Shown piece by piece: positions 43,744-52,271 of a stretch of 64,000 nt of DNA; positions within the stretch are counted from its first letter, which is position 1, and every line of letters starts with the position of its first letter. The translations under genes and the position numbers were made by a program. The notes under the pieces are model-generated. The model ran no database searches, was not told where the DNA came from, and worked only from the letters and a program-made list of their open reading frames with translations. The stretch comes from JBFONV01 sp040779335 (GTDB lineage Bacteria > Pseudomonadota > Gammaproteobacteria > Enterobacterales > Alteromonadaceae), in assembly GCA_040779335.1 (NCBI GenBank), contig JBFONV010000001.1, positions 434,001-498,000 of the forward strand, in the 5' to 3' direction.

Positions 43744-43774
43744 AAAACGGGCGCCTTTTGGTGCCCGTTTTTTT
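43744..43774 (+). terminator. Intrinsic terminator after putA
   Basis: AAACGGGCGCC-TTTT-GGTGCCCGTTT with one G-T pair, followed by four or more T. It closes the putP-putA unit. Confidence 0.9.
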
Positions 43775-44192
43775 ACTTAACTCTATTATCATTTCGCATC
43801 TTATAAATAACTTTTACAGAATTGAAGGTTGAGCAATATTCATTGCTGACTGAGTTACAGCCTTTTGGGATCTGATATAAATCAGCTGAAAGTCAAACCT
43901 TACTATGAATACCTCTAAAATACCGTCCGCTTTTTTAAGATGAAATTTAGTTAATTTTTTCTATAGATTCAATGACTAAAAGCACTTTCCAATTTTTCTC
44001 TGTATAACGGATGGTTGCGCTAAGTTGTTGATTTTAATTATTTTATTTCCTCAACTTCCTTTATTTGACTTATCATCTCTATGCTCTAAACCTATACTGC
44101 TTGGTTTATTTAGCCGTTTTATAAATAGATGTAAAAATCAAGCGACCGCTTAGAGTTGTTCGGTATATTTTAATGAATGTAAGGAGGAAACA
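43775..44192. other. Upstream region of the small secreted protein
   Basis: No gene. It contains CTGATATAAATCAG at 43872-43885, with the FNR core TGAT-N4-ATCA but C/G instead of T/A at the ends. This is more than 300 bp from the next start, so its role is doubtful. Confidence 0.35.
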
Positions 44193-44516
44193 ATGAAAAA
44201 TTTACTATGTTCAACAGCGTTAGTCGCTCTTTTAGCCATACCAGCGGCAGTTCAAGCAGGTAATAACCCCCAAGATTATCCGGGTCAAGGTGCTCTATTT
44301 ACAATTGACACTCAATGTACCTATACAGATTTTATTGGGAATACCTATGAGATTCACGTTTTTTCTATGACAGTAGGAGCTACGTTCAAAGATACTGCTG
44401 TAGAATATGCTCAAAATACTGGTCAATATTATGAAGACACTTATCCACATTTAGGTATGGATTGTCGAGTGGAAAGAACAAACCCTGCTGGGCAAATAAA
44501 AGTAATTTCAGATTAG
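44193..44516 (+). CDS. Small secreted protein of unknown function
   Basis: 107 residues with a clear signal peptide (about 1-22, cut after VQA). The mature part is about 85 residues with two cysteines (CTYTD and DCRVER), which could form a disulfide in the periplasm, and aromatic residues. I recognise no family. AAGGAGG seven bases before the ATG is among the strongest ribosome binding sites in the window, which suggests high expression. It stands alone, with the nearest gene on the plus strand far upstream. Confidence 0.7.
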   Translation: MKNLLCSTALVALLAIPAAVQAGNNPQDYPGQGALFTIDTQCTYTDFIGNTYEIHVFSMTVGATFKDTAVEYAQNTGQYYEDTYPHLGMDCRVERTNPAGQIKVISD

Positions 44517-44983
44517 AAGGTAAGGTAGCTGAATTCATTTTCGTTTGCGCACACGGAAGTGAATAGACTATAAAAACTCGTCGGTAACTGATCATTACCT
44601 AAGCTCAATCAGCACGAGTTATGATATTTAGTCGAGCTCATTTTTATTAATAGTAAGGGTAGAGTCACAAAGCGGATAGAAATCAATTATCGAAATCCCT
44701 TTCGTCTTTATCCTTTCACTACGTATTAGCTAATTAAAAAGCCTAAACCTAAACTAATCCCAATATTAATGATTATCGCGCTAAAGTTATACGTTTGGCT
44801 GAGTCTATTTTAGCTACGTGTCATATAAAGGTAGTTATTTTAGCAACAATAAATTTTATAAAAAAGCTGTTGGTACTATTGGTACTATAGGTAGTACGCT
44901 AAATCTAGATTTTTAAAAATCATTATTGATTCTTATCGATACATAAGAATCTGCTTTATAGCCATTTTAGAATGCTTTAGACA
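44517..44983. other. Long AT-rich intergenic region
   Basis: No gene is supported. It includes a short imperfect direct repeat GGTACTATTGGTACTATAGG near 44873-44892. A minus-strand open stretch around 44730-44815 encodes a hydrophobic peptide but lacks a start codon. Confidence 0.3.
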
Positions 44984-45011
44984 CAAAAAAAGACGCGTAA
45001 TGTGCGTCTTT
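44984..45011 (-). terminator. Terminator of the tRNA transcript
   Basis: On the minus strand, AAGACGC-ACATTAC-GCGTCTT followed by a T-run, 12 bases after the tRNA 3' end. Confidence 0.85.
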
Positions 45012-45022
45012 AATCGTTAAAA

Positions 45023-45099
45023 TGGTGGCCCCTCCCTGACTTGAACAGGGGACCTGCCGATTATGAGTCGGATGCTCTAACCAACTGAGCTAAGGGGCC
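45023..45099 (-). tRNA. ileX: tRNA-Ile2 (anticodon CAT, lysidine-modified)
   Basis: A 77-base cloverleaf on the minus strand starting GGCCCCTTAGCTCAGTTGG and ending AGGGGCCACCA with encoded CCA. The anticodon loop CTCATAA (45061-45067) gives CAT. The acceptor GGCCCCU/AGGGGCC and the D-arm match the E. coli ileX tRNA rather than initiator or elongator tRNA-Met. Its C34 is therefore expected to be converted to lysidine by TilS, to read AUA. Confidence 0.9.
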
Positions 45100-45278
45100 A
45101 CATGCTTTGATAAGAAATTATTAGCTTTGCTAATAATCAAAAGCGGCGGGAAGTATAAGCATTTTTTATTTTGTTGTCACCACTAGAATATCAAATAATT
45201 GATAAAGTGAAGTCAACCGCCTATTTCTTGGACAGTTACTTGAGATTAATGCAACTGTCCTGTTGTTATACTCTATCC

Positions 45279-48008
45279 TTACACCCTCTTTCTTGTTTGA
45301 CGCCAACAACACATTAAGCCGATAGAAAGTAGCCAATATAAATTTTGACTACCACCGCCAGAGCTATTATTTTGCGGAGTTTGTGGTGGCGCGACGATTG
45401 TTATTACAACTGAGTCTGTGGTTTGCGCTAACTTACTATCGGTGGCCGTCAGGCTAAATTCAAGGTTGCCGGCCGTTGATGGTGCGACAAAACTGGTGGT
45501 GAGTTCATCGGTGGTGGAGAGTGTCACTGTTGTGCCTGATATTTGCTGCCACATATAGTTGAGAGCGTCATTTTCTGGATCTGTGGCGCTGGCCGAAAGG
45601 CTAACTGTTTGACCGGTATTAACCTGAAAGTCTTCAATAACGCTTACCTGTGGTGGGTTATTGCTATCGTCGTCTGAAATGGTGATGGTCATTCGGTCAT
45701 AGGTGTTTAGGCGACTACCGTCAATGCTCTCAAGGGTTAGTGTAAAGCTTTCATTTTCTTCATCTAGGCTATCATCGATAATAGTAAGGCTAATCGTTTG
45801 AGTATTATTGTCACCATCTTGCCAGGTCAGTGCACCACTGGCTGCTTGCACATCTTCATCAACAATTGCACTGTTACTTTCCAAGCGATAACTAACCGAA
45901 ACGCTGCCTTGGCTGCTACCATCTCTTGCTACCTCAATTTGTACTGACTCTTGGTTCTCCGCTACTGTTAGCGCGTTTTGTACAAAGCCTATCACGCCAG
46001 TATTGAGTTGTCCGTCGACATTAACCGTGAGGTAACTGGGGGATGAAAGCGTGACTCCGCCTTTAGGGTTAGATAGTCGAATAAAAAAGTTTTCGGCCAA
46101 TTCTTGGCCACTCTCATCAGGATTAATCGCGACAGAGATAACTTTATTGGCATTATCGTTTGCCGACCATTGCAAGGTGCCAGACATTTGCGCGAAGTCC
46201 TCGGGGGCTTTCGCGCTTCCAGGAATTATTTGATAGTCGACACTGACACTGCCCGATACACCGCCTGTGCGTTGAATGCTAATGTTTATATCTTGCCCTT
46301 GAGCAGTTGAAATGCTTGAGCTTGTAAAATTAATGGTGCCATTCACAGAACTCAGGGTGTTGTCTTTGAGAATATATAAGCCGCTATTAATGTCGCTGAT
46401 TAGAATATTGCCAGAAGGTAAAAACGGATAGGTTCCCCATGCGCCGTAATATCCTGTGCTATTTGAGGGAGTAAACGTATCAAACGAACCTACCGCAACT
46501 GGCGAGGGCGGGTTGGTTATATCGAGTACCGTTAGGCCACGCTCATAGTTCGACATATAGTAGCGATTACCACGAACAAAACCATTATGATCTATGGCAG
46601 GTGTTGGCCCGGTCCATTGACCAACATGTTGCGGATTGTTTAAATCAGCAATTGAAAATACTCGGACCGTAGAATTTATGCCCGCGTTCTTTTCATCGGT
46701 CTCGTCGTGTAAAAATATGTACTGTTTATCTTCGCTTCCCCAGCCTGAGTGCACGTATTGGTATGCACTATTAACGTCTGTATAGGTTGCTGTCGAGAGC
46801 TGTATTACATTTTTGGCGTCTGAAATATTCCATAGTTTCATTTCTTTTTCATTGAAATCGATAAAGACGATGCAGGCTTGATCGTTATTAGCACAATCGG
46901 TATTTTTCCTTTCGTCATTAATGACTATTGTGGCGCCGTCGTGAGTGTAATCTTGCCCAGCAGATTGTTGGCTTAATAAGGTTAAGGTTTCTGGAGTAGT
47001 TAATGAGTAACTGTGAAAAGCGCCAGAAAATTTACTTGAACCTATAAGTTGCAGCGTTGGCGTCAAACCAGGTAGAGCGATATTTAAGGTATGGTCAACG
47101 TTGGTGATATAAACGTTATGGGCTTGTGCTACCGCTCTGTTTTTTTCGACTAAGCTCACGGAATTGGGTAAATGATTTAAGTCAATAATGGTGACATAAT
47201 CGGACGCGTTATCTATGGTGGCGTAAGCAAAAGCGCGCCAAATTTTTACAGTATCATCGTAATATTGATACACCTTAATATCGCGCCAGCCTGAACTCTT
47301 ACCTCTGATCGTGCCAACTTCTACTGGATTTTCTGGGGTGGAAACATCAACAACCGCCACGCCATTTTGCAAACCTATTAACGCATATTCTTTACTTGTA
47401 TTTAAGTCAACATGTCCCCAAACGTCATTGGCGGCTCCTGGATCGGATGAAAAGTTTTCCAGTGGCATATGCGCGAGTAGGTCAATGTTTTCACATTCAA
47501 AAATACCTGCTTTGCCGTTATTGCAGCTTTGCTCTGATTGTGACTCATTGAGCGAGTAATATGCCGATAACTGTTGTTGTACTAATTGGTTCTCAGCTAA
47601 TGATTTACCATCAGCAAGCACCGAAAAACCTTGCTTACGTAGCTCAGTTGCCATTTCTGCAGGAACATTGGTTAAGGTGGTGATATTGGTGTCTGGGCTT
47701 TGGCTTTGAAAATGATCGAAACGGTTATACCCCCCTAGAACAGGAACCAATGCACTTTTTAAGTAGAATAACTCGTTGCTTGAATTGATTTTATATTGGC
47801 CTGAGGCGACCAAGATTTTGTCACCTTTATTCGCTTGTTGCACGGCGTAAGCGATCGATTGACACGGTCGCAGAACATTATCACAGCGTCCGACATCTTT
47901 ACCTTCATTGGCGACAAAACGCGCTTTGTCTTTTTCAGAATGAGCCTGAACATTGCCACTAATTAAGCAACATACGGTAAAAGTTAACAAGCTAAAGATA
48001 TTACGCAT
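45279..48008 (-). CDS. Choice-of-anchor B / LVIVD-repeat surface protein with Calx-beta domains and GlyGly-CTERM
   Basis: About 909 residues from the ATG at 48008, which gives a normal signal peptide (RNIFSLLTFTVCCLISGNVQA); a start at 48044 would add 12 residues. In order: a beta-helix-like segment (CQSIAYAVQQANKGDKILVA), LVIVD-type propeller repeats (about 190-540), two Calx-beta domains (about 550-660 and 670-780), an Ig/PKD-like domain (about 790-870), and a C-terminal GGGS stretch with a hydrophobic helix and RQTRKRV. That tail is the GlyGly-CTERM sorting signal cut by rhombosortase. It diverges from the MbnP/MbnH-like pair. Secreted or surface-attached; function unknown. Confidence 0.85.
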   Translation of the reverse strand: MRNIFSLLTFTVCCLISGNVQAHSEKDKARFVANEGKDVGRCDNVLRPCQSIAYAVQQANKGDKILVASGQYKINSSNELFYLKSALVPVLGGYNRFDHFQSQSPDTNITTLTNVPAEMATELRKQGFSVLADGKSLAENQLVQQQLSAYYSLNESQSEQSCNNGKAGIFECENIDLLAHMPLENFSSDPGAANDVWGHVDLNTSKEYALIGLQNGVAVVDVSTPENPVEVGTIRGKSSGWRDIKVYQYYDDTVKIWRAFAYATIDNASDYVTIIDLNHLPNSVSLVEKNRAVAQAHNVYITNVDHTLNIALPGLTPTLQLIGSSKFSGAFHSYSLTTPETLTLLSQQSAGQDYTHDGATIVINDERKNTDCANNDQACIVFIDFNEKEMKLWNISDAKNVIQLSTATYTDVNSAYQYVHSGWGSEDKQYIFLHDETDEKNAGINSTVRVFSIADLNNPQHVGQWTGPTPAIDHNGFVRGNRYYMSNYERGLTVLDITNPPSPVAVGSFDTFTPSNSTGYYGAWGTYPFLPSGNILISDINSGLYILKDNTLSSVNGTINFTSSSISTAQGQDINISIQRTGGVSGSVSVDYQIIPGSAKAPEDFAQMSGTLQWSANDNANKVISVAINPDESGQELAENFFIRLSNPKGGVTLSSPSYLTVNVDGQLNTGVIGFVQNALTVAENQESVQIEVARDGSSQGSVSVSYRLESNSAIVDEDVQAASGALTWQDGDNNTQTISLTIIDDSLDEENESFTLTLESIDGSRLNTYDRMTITISDDDSNNPPQVSVIEDFQVNTGQTVSLSASATDPENDALNYMWQQISGTTVTLSTTDELTTSFVAPSTAGNLEFSLTATDSKLAQTTDSVVITIVAPPQTPQNNSSGGGSQNLYWLLSIGLMCCWRQTRKRV

Positions 48009-48136
48009 GGCAAATTCCAATATAATTACGTTCAAAATCCTCATTAGTACTCTTAGATTACTCTATTGTGCTCATATTTTAAATGTTATGATTTTGTTAA
48101 TTGATAAATGGTTATTAATAAGTAAGGCACGGTGGA

Positions 48137-48934
48137 ATGCTTAAAAATACGTCAAGCACATGGGGTAAAGCCGCGAGCATTATTTTTATGTGCTTTTTTA
48201 TTATGTTGTTGGGCTGCGATGACCATGAGGCATCGACTGTTATCACTATTAAACCATATTATCATGATACTGAACTAGGGTGCGAAGCGCGGTTTAATTA
48301 TCAGCAAGAAAAGTGGCAGTTAGCGCAAATTTTGTTTTATTTAAGCGATGTTGAATTTCAAAGCTCAAGTGACGAATGGCAGTCTTGGCCAATGACAGTG
48401 TCATCATCCCAAACGGAAAGAGTGGCTCTGATCGGTAAAAATTGTGATGACATCAGCTCAACAGGGAATTGGCAATTACAGCTGTCAGACATACCGCAAG
48501 CATCAGCAATCAAAAAAATACGCTTTACGTTAGGGGTTCCTTTTATATTAAACCATGCAAATCCACTAACTCAGCCAAGCCCACTAAATGACTCTTCAAT
48601 GTTTTGGGTGTGGCAAACTGGTCATAAATTTATGCGTTTAGAAACACAAAGTGAAGACGATAACTGGCTTTTTCATTTAGGCTCAACGGGCTGCGGTTCT
48701 GCTAGCGTGATGAGGGCGCCAAAAAGTGAGTGTTTGTACCCAAACAAGGTTAAGGTAGAGTTGGAATTTAATCTCAATAAGCCTGCTATAGTCTTTGATA
48801 TTGCCCAGCTCCTAAAAGACACAGCAATGAGTTCAGAGACTAGTTGCAAATCTGCGGTTAATGATAAACGTTGTCAAACTTTATTTAATAACCTCGGTAT
48901 TAATAGCAACCAAAAGGTTTTTAGGCGGCAATAG
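48137..48934 (+). CDS. MbnP-like metal-binding lipoprotein (metallo-mystery pair, four-Cys motif)
   Basis: 265 residues; lipobox LLGC gives C27 as the lipidated residue. The mature protein has the MbnP-family pattern: ILFYLSDVEFQ, KIRFTLGVPFILNHANPL, the MFWVWQTGHKFMRLE stretch with W157 and W159, and the cysteines of the four-Cys motif (CEARF, NCDD, TGCGSAS, SECLYP). In MbnP, a tryptophan is converted to kynurenine by the partner MbnH, which creates a copper site; W157 or W159 is the natural candidate here. It lies 8 bp before the MbnH-like gene. No methanobactin genes are present, so a general copper-related role is inferred. Confidence 0.82.
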   Translation: MLKNTSSTWGKAASIIFMCFFIMLLGCDDHEASTVITIKPYYHDTELGCEARFNYQQEKWQLAQILFYLSDVEFQSSSDEWQSWPMTVSSSQTERVALIGKNCDDISSTGNWQLQLSDIPQASAIKKIRFTLGVPFILNHANPLTQPSPLNDSSMFWVWQTGHKFMRLETQSEDDNWLFHLGSTGCGSASVMRAPKSECLYPNKVKVELEFNLNKPAIVFDIAQLLKDTAMSSETSCKSAVNDKRCQTLFNNLGINSNQKVFRRQ

Positions 48935-48942
48935 TAAATAGT

Positions 48943-50091
48943 ATGAATCACTTATCTAACATTATCATTGTACTTTTTGTGACGGGGTTATTAATAAGTT
49001 GCAGTAGCGAAGAAAAGTTGCCGCCTTACCAATGGTCAATCCCTAAAGGTTTTCCTAAACCTCAGGTGCCGTTAGATAATCCAATGAGCCTTGCAAAAGT
49101 AGAATTGGGTAAGGTGCTATTTTTTGACAAAAATTTATCGGCAAACCAAAAGCAGTCTTGTGCAAGTTGTCATATTCAACAGTACGCTTTTGCGGAGAAT
49201 AGGGATCGTTCTGTTGGTTCAACGGGTATGCTACATCGACGAAATGCACCTGCGCTGGTTAATATCGCTTATAACAAAACTCTGACGTGGGCACATGATG
49301 GCATTACTAGCTTAGAGCAACAGATTTTGTTGCCGATGTTTGGTCAATCACCTGTTGAATTGGGCATCACCGGCCATGAACAGCAAGTATGGTCACGTTT
49401 TCAAACCCCAAGATATAGAACGCTTTTTGCTAAAGCCTTTCCCAATGTCGATATTGCTCAAGCGTACGACATTAGCTATTTTGATTTAATCGTTAAAGCG
49501 CTAGCGAGCTACGTACGTAGCTTAATTTCATTAAACTCACCGTTTGATGATTACGCCTATCAAGGACAAGATAATGCTATTTCTGACTCGGCACTACGGG
49601 GTATGAATTTATTTTTTTCGGAGAAATTTGAATGTCATCATTGTCATGGCGGCTTTAATTTTACCCAATCAACCAGCCACGAACAGCAGCTGATTGACAG
49701 GCGGCCGTTTCATAATACTGGGTTGTATTATGTCAATCACGCTGATGATTCTTCAGGCTATCCAAGTGAAGATATAGGTCTAGGAGAGATCAGTGCCTTA
49801 GCGAGAGATAACGGCCGTTTTCGTGCGCCGACGTTGAGAAACATAACCGTTAGCGCCCCTTATATGCACGACGGGTCGATAGCTACCTTGAGCGATGTCT
49901 TAGATTTTTATGCCTCTGGAGGTCGTAATATAGTGGCAGGAATTAATATGGGCGATGGTCGTAAAAACCCGCTAAAAAGTCCGTTTGTTAAAGGTTTTGC
50001 AATGAGCGAGCAAGATAAAATTGATCTACTCGCATTTTTAGAAACCTTAACGGATCAGGTTTTTTTAACCAATCCCCTATATCGTCCATAG
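48943..50091 (+). CDS. MbnH-like di-heme cytochrome c peroxidase-family enzyme
   Basis: 382-residue lipoprotein (lipobox LLISC, C20) with two heme c motifs, CASCH (73-77) and CHHCH (231-235). Segments NAPALVNIAYN, LTWAHDG, FRAPTLRNI and APYMHDG are shared with the bacterial CcP/MauG superfamily. The MbnH subgroup oxidises a Trp of its partner to kynurenine through a bis-Fe(IV) state. The short gap after the MbnP-like gene marks the two as a pair. I infer the same chemistry here from the pairing and both heme motifs, not from a direct test. Confidence 0.85.
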   Translation: MNHLSNIIIVLFVTGLLISCSSEEKLPPYQWSIPKGFPKPQVPLDNPMSLAKVELGKVLFFDKNLSANQKQSCASCHIQQYAFAENRDRSVGSTGMLHRRNAPALVNIAYNKTLTWAHDGITSLEQQILLPMFGQSPVELGITGHEQQVWSRFQTPRYRTLFAKAFPNVDIAQAYDISYFDLIVKALASYVRSLISLNSPFDDYAYQGQDNAISDSALRGMNLFFSEKFECHHCHGGFNFTQSTSHEQQLIDRRPFHNTGLYYVNHADDSSGYPSEDIGLGEISALARDNGRFRAPTLRNITVSAPYMHDGSIATLSDVLDFYASGGRNIVAGINMGDGRKNPLKSPFVKGFAMSEQDKIDLLAFLETLTDQVFLTNPLYRP

Positions 50092-50190
50092 CTGTAACTA
50101 GCGTTGTATGCGTATAGCGACATACCTAGTTGAACATATTTGCGCTTAGTTGACTGTTCTCATTGCTTATTTTTGCGATCACTAAACATA

Positions 50191-50216
50191 AAAAATCCAG
50201 CACTTGGCTGGATTTT
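50191..50216. terminator. Bidirectional terminator between mbnH-like gene and rpoD
   Basis: AAATCCAGC-ACTTG-GCTGGATTTT with A- and T-runs on either side, a hairpin usable in both directions. The right arm runs straight into the repeat unit starting at 50217. Confidence 0.8.
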
Positions 50217-50317
50217 ATGTTCAGGACGAACGGTATGTCGAGTTGCCACGGATGGCAATAAACGACGATGTTCAGGAAGAACGGTATATCGAGTTGCCAT
50301 GGCACCTCGATATAGGT
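50217..50317. repeat. Tandem ~51-bp repeat, locus A (two units)
   Basis: Units start at 50217 and 50268 with the head TTCAGGACGAACGGTATG (second copy TTCAGGAAGAACGGTATA). Each is followed by a hairpin: TTGCCA-CGGA-TGGCAA at 50243-50258 in unit 1, and in unit 2 an extended one, TATATCGAG at 50285-50293 pairing with CTCGATATA around TGCCATGGCA. The same element occurs at 59426-59534. Unit 2 reaches the rpoD stop codon. Confidence 0.8.
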
Positions 50318-52156
50318 TTATTCGCCGTCTAAGAAACTCTTAAGTTGTTCAGAGCGAGAAGGATGACGTAACTTACGTAATGCTTTCGCTTCAATCTGAC
50401 GAATACGCTCACGGGTAACGTCAAACTGCTTACCAACTTCTTCTAAGGTATGATCTGTGTTCATATCAATACCAAAGCGCATTCTTAATACTTTTGCTTC
50501 GCGGGCAGTTAAACCAGCTAACACTTCATGTGTAGCATTTTTAAGGTTTTCAGAGGTTGCCGAATCAACGGGTAATTCACCGCTACCATCTTCAATAAAG
50601 TCACCTAAATGTGAATCTTCATCATCGCCGATAGGAGTTTCCATTGAAATAGGCTCTTTCGCTATTTTCAATACCTTACGAATTTTATCTTCTGGCATTA
50701 TCATGCGTTCAGCTAATTCTTCAGGTGTCGGTTCACGACCCATTTCTTGAAGCATTTGGCGAGAAATACGGTTCAGTTTATTGATGGTTTCAATCATATG
50801 AACTGGAATACGAATAGTACGCGCCTGATCTGCAATAGAGCGGGTGATCGCTTGACGGATCCACCAAGTAGCGTAGGTTGAGAATTTATAACCGCGACGA
50901 TATTCAAATTTATCAACGGCTTTCATCAAACCAATGTTACCTTCTTGAATAAGATCAAGAAATTGTAAACCGCGGTTAGTGTATTTCTTCGCGATTGAAA
51001 TAACTAAACGTAAGTTAGCTTCAACCATTTCTTTCTTCGCACGACGTGCTTTAGCTTCGCCAATTGACATACGACGGTTGATATCTTTAATACCGTGTAC
51101 ATTCAAATAGGTTTCTTGCTCAAGCATGTTCAATTTGTATATGCAGCGTTCAACATCAAGTTCAATGTCAGCTAGTTTATGCGAATAACTTTCGCCAGCA
51201 TTTTTCTGGGCATCGAACCAGTCTTTCGATGTTTCGTTGCCTGGGAATATCTTGATAAAGGTCGCTTTTGGCATACCAGCACCAACCACACAGTGCTTCA
51301 TGATCAGGCGTTCTTGTACACGTAATCTATCCATGACACTACGCATGTTTTTAACCAAGCGATCAAACACTTTCGGTACTAAACGAAACTCTTTAAACAC
51401 TTCCGCTAACGCGTCGATAGCCGACTGAGCGTCAGCATGACCTCTGCCTTTTTCAACAATTACCTTATTGGCAAGTTCATACGCTTCGCGTAGTAAAGTA
51501 AATTTCTCTCTTGCTAATTCAGGATCTGGACCAGTATCTTCTTCTTCTTCGTCTTCGTCGTCATCGTCTTTATCTTCATCGTCTAATTCTTCTTTAGACA
51601 ACTCCGAGCCAACGTGAGTGGCAGCGGCAGGGATTTCTTCATCTTCTGCATCTGGATCTAAGAAACCAATGATTATATCGCTCAAACGAATTTCTTCGGC
51701 TTCAAAGTTATCCCATTGCTCTAACAAAAAGTTAATTGCAGGAGGATATTCAGCAACACTACGTTGCACTTCTTTGATCCCTTCTTCAATGCGCTTAGCA
51801 ATGACGATTTCACCCTTGCGGGTTAATAGTTCAACCGTACCCATTTCACGCATATACATACGAACTGGATCGGTCGTTCGACCAATTTCGCTTTCTACCG
51901 TAGCAAGCGCTTGTGCTGCTGCTTCTGCTGCATCTTCATCGGTATTTTCTTCATTCATCATCAAGGTATCGGCATCAGGGGCATTTTCAAACACCTGAAT
52001 ACCCATGTCGTTAATCATGCGAATGATGTCTTCAACCTGATCTGAATCGATAATATCTTGAGGGAGATGATCGTTAACCTCTGCAAAAGTTAAATAACCT
52101 TGCTCTTTACCTTTGGTTATTAACTCTTTGAGTCTAGATTGTGGGGCTTGATCCAT
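50318..52156 (-). CDS. rpoD: RNA polymerase primary sigma factor RpoD (sigma-70)
   Basis: 612 residues, E. coli-like length. Region 1.1 (about 1-80), region 1.2 (DPVRMYMREMGTVELLTRKGE), the non-conserved insertion with an acidic run DDEDKDDDDEDEEEE (about 195-215), region 2 (about 375-450, GLQFLDLIQEGNIGLMKAVDKFE, quoted in part: LDLIQEGNIGLMKAVDKF; YKFSTYATWWIRQAI), region 3, and region 4 HTH (TLEEVGKQFDVTRERIRQIEAK, in part: VTRERIRQIEAKALRKL). It recognises the main housekeeping promoters. Last gene of the rpsU-yqeY-dnaG-rpoD macromolecular synthesis block. Confidence 0.98.
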   Translation of the reverse strand: MDQAPQSRLKELITKGKEQGYLTFAEVNDHLPQDIIDSDQVEDIIRMINDMGIQVFENAPDADTLMMNEENTDEDAAEAAAQALATVESEIGRTTDPVRMYMREMGTVELLTRKGEIVIAKRIEEGIKEVQRSVAEYPPAINFLLEQWDNFEAEEIRLSDIIIGFLDPDAEDEEIPAAATHVGSELSKEELDDEDKDDDDEDEEEEDTGPDPELAREKFTLLREAYELANKVIVEKGRGHADAQSAIDALAEVFKEFRLVPKVFDRLVKNMRSVMDRLRVQERLIMKHCVVGAGMPKATFIKIFPGNETSKDWFDAQKNAGESYSHKLADIELDVERCIYKLNMLEQETYLNVHGIKDINRRMSIGEAKARRAKKEMVEANLRLVISIAKKYTNRGLQFLDLIQEGNIGLMKAVDKFEYRRGYKFSTYATWWIRQAITRSIADQARTIRIPVHMIETINKLNRISRQMLQEMGREPTPEELAERMIMPEDKIRKVLKIAKEPISMETPIGDDEDSHLGDFIEDGSGELPVDSATSENLKNATHEVLAGLTAREAKVLRMRFGIDMNTDHTLEEVGKQFDVTRERIRQIEAKALRKLRHPSRSEQLKSFLDGE

Positions 52157-52271
52157 TGACGAGTGTCCACCTATATATGGCTATCAAAATTAGAAACGTA
52201 AAGCAGGAAATTATAGCGAATTGGTTACAAAATTACCAGCAGTAAACCACGTGTGTAATAGTTTATTTGTG

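Noticed and set aside
44730..44815. Minus-strand hydrophobic open stretch
   Set aside because: It has no start codon and is closed by a stop on each side; AT-rich DNA gives such frames by chance.
45023..45099. tRNA with CAT anticodon as tRNA-Met
   Set aside because: Acceptor stem and D-arm follow tRNA-Ile2 (ileX), not initiator or elongator tRNA-Met.
50217..50317. Tandem repeat as a CRISPR array
   Set aside because: Only two units, no unique spacers of constant length, and no cas genes.
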